A stretch of 6,252 nucleotides of DNA from a candidate division WWE3 bacterium RIFOXYC2_FULL_42_13 (GTDB lineage Bacteria > Patescibacteriota > WWE3 > UBA101185 > UBA10185). The translations under genes were made by a program, and so were the position numbers. Positions 5,196 to 6,252 of the stretch are shown here, one piece after another (the stretch's first letter is position 1; the number at the start of each line of letters is the position of its first letter). The stretch covers positions 18,431 through 24,682 of the forward strand of contig MEWF01000018.1 in NCBI GenBank assembly GCA_001773255.1. Direction: 5' to 3'. Below the pieces are notes generated by a model. It searched no databases. It saw only the letters and a list, made by a program, of their open reading frames with translations, and was not told the origin of the DNA.

Positions 5196-6252
5196 ATGAA
5201 GATAGCGGTAGGTTACCCTCCAATAGATCAGCTTAAGGGAGTTCCTTTATTGTCTCAGAACAGACAGTTCCAATATTTCAACGCTCCCACATACATTTAT
5301 CCCATGGTACCGGCATATGCGGCCTCTTTGGCCAAAGAACGCGGATATGATGTGGTTTGGATGGATGGTATAGCTGAAAAAAAGACCTACTCAGAGTGGA
5401 TGGAAGAACTGGAAAGAGAAAAGCCCGATTATCTGATGATGGAGACCAAAGCCCCGGTTTTGAAATTTCACTGGAAGATAATCGACGATATAAAGGAGAG
5501 GTTCCCCGGAATGGTCGTTATAATAGTCGGCGACCACGTGACCTGGAATCCGGTAGAAACACTCGATGCCTGCAAAGTTGACTACATAATCACAGGCGGG
5601 GATTACGATTTCCTTTTGAGCGACACAATCGATGCTATTAAAAATAAGACTTTTTTGCCCGGCGGAGTTTACGGTAGAAAAGGAAACGAAAGCGTATCGC
5701 TGGATCCCAAGTGGTTGAAAATGCACAAATCTAAAATAACCGGAGAGGAAGCGTATTTCCAGAGCGGACCTTTAGAACTTCAGCACAACCTCGATGACCT
5801 TCCATTTGTTGACCGCGACCTCACCAAGTGGAAACTATATGCGTATGCGAACGGAAATTATAAATATACACCGGCGACCTATATGTATTCAGGAAGAGAT
5901 TGCTGGTGGAACAGATGTACTTTTTGTGTTTGGGATCATACTTTAAACCCCCAGGGATTTTATAGAAGATTTTCTCCTGAAAGGCTTTTCGCCGAGGTAA
6001 AACATGTTGTCGACAATTACGGAGTTAAAGAGATATTTGACGACGCCGGAACCCTTTTTATCGGACCGCCGCTGAAGAAGTTCTGTGAGCTGTTAATCGA
6101 GTCGGGGTACAACAAAAAAGTTGTTTTCGGATGTAACATGCGCCTGAACGCTTTAACCTCCGAATATTATGACTTAATGGGCAAGGCTAATTTCAGATTT
6201 ATCTTGTACGGAATGGAGTCGGCAAATCAATTTACTTTGGATAAATTGGACA
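5196..6252 (+). CDS. B12-binding-domain radical SAM enzyme (3' end outside window)
   Basis: The frame stays open from ATG 5196 to the window edge, giving 352 residues plus one base. The N-terminal part (about 1-160) looks like a cobalamin-binding Rossmann domain: MKIAVGYPP, PAYAASLAKERGYDVVWMD at 39-57, KPDYLMMETKAPV at 76-88, VVIIVGDHVTWNP at 107-119 and VDYIITGGDYDFLL at 128-141. The DxHxxG cobalt-ligand motif is absent, as is common in this class. A linker with LDDLPFVDRDL at 199-209 leads to the radical SAM core, whose cluster motif is C236, C241, C244 in GRDCWWNRCTFC, spacing C-x4-C-x2-C rather than the usual C-x3-C-x2-C. EIFDDAGTLF at 279-288 and YGMES at 338-342 fit the following barrel strands. 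Relatives perform methylations, ring changes or other radical chemistry; the substrate here is unknown. The start is chosen because MKIAVGYPP is a normal beginning of this domain and a promoter lies just upstream. It probably has its own transcript. Confidence 0.87.
   Translation, partial: MKIAVGYPPIDQLKGVPLLSQNRQFQYFNAPTYIYPMVPAYAASLAKERGYDVVWMDGIAEKKTYSEWMEELEREKPDYLMMETKAPVLKFHWKIIDDIKERFPGMVVIIVGDHVTWNPVETLDACKVDYIITGGDYDFLLSDTIDAIKNKTFLPGGVYGRKGNESVSLDPKWLKMHKSKITGEEAYFQSGPLELQHNLDDLPFVDRDLTKWKLYAYANGNYKYTPATYMYSGRDCWWNRCTFCVWDHTLNPQGFYRRFSPERLFAEVKHVVDNYGVKEIFDDAGTLFIGPPLKKFCELLIESGYNKKVVFGCNMRLNALTSEYYDLMGKANFRFILYGMESANQFTLDKLD

Noticed and set aside
5391..5726. Minus-strand open frame of 111 codons
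   Set aside because: It overlaps the B12-binding domain of the radical SAM gene, whose plus-strand reading is well supported, and resembles no known protein.
1..6252. CRISPR array, tRNA, rRNA, insertion sequence or attachment site
   Set aside because: Reading both strands I saw no spaced direct repeats, terminal inverted repeats, transposase motifs or structural RNA signatures; coding sequence accounts for nearly every base.

Overview
The window is a dense, single-strand run of genes from what looks like a bacterial genome of modest GC (roughly low-to-mid 40s percent by eye). Bacterial origin is supported by Shine-Dalgarno sequences ahead of several starts and a sigma70-type promoter near 5161-5189. 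TGA is used as a stop and the standard code works throughout. Frequent ATA, AGA and AGG codons, the tight packing and the particular glycosyltransferase families resemble uncultured lineages such as Patescibacteria/CPR or similar candidate phyla. That placement is an impression from family resemblance, not a demonstration.

Layout: (1) 1-168, the last 55 codons of an unrecognised protein. (2) 168-1781, a GT39/ArnT-like polytopic glycosyltransferase. (3) 1778-3070, a Wzx-like flippase of the MOP superfamily. (4) 3045-3878, a soluble GT2 enzyme of the polyprenyl-phosphate-sugar synthase type. (5) 3871-4884, a second GT2 enzyme with a C-terminal membrane anchor. (6) 4885-5142, a small three-cysteine ferredoxin, probably [3Fe-4S]. 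(7) a 53-base gap holding a well-formed promoter. (8) 5196 to the window end, the first 352 codons of a B12-binding-domain radical SAM enzyme that runs off the edge. Consecutive genes from 1 to 5142 overlap by 1, 4, 26 and 8 bases or abut directly, which indicates one polycistronic, translationally coupled unit.

How the genes may work together: genes 2-5 make a coherent cell-surface glycan module. One GT2 could charge a polyprenyl phosphate with a sugar, the GT39-like enzyme could use such a lipid-linked sugar outside the membrane, the second GT2 could extend a glycan on the inner face, and the flippase could carry the lipid-linked product across. The ferredoxin and radical SAM enzyme add a redox and radical-chemistry arm. 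The ferredoxin is cotranscribed with the glycan genes by position, while the radical SAM gene has its own promoter and probably a leaderless transcript. Whether the radical SAM enzyme modifies the glycan, its lipid carrier or something unrelated cannot be decided from this window.

There is no RNA gene, mobile element, repeat array or CRISPR that I can support, and no gene-free stretch longer than about 55 bases. The most notable points are the noncanonical C-x4-C-x2-C radical SAM motif, the cluster-ligand substitution in the ferredoxin, and the promoter placed so that transcription should begin at or next to the ATG.
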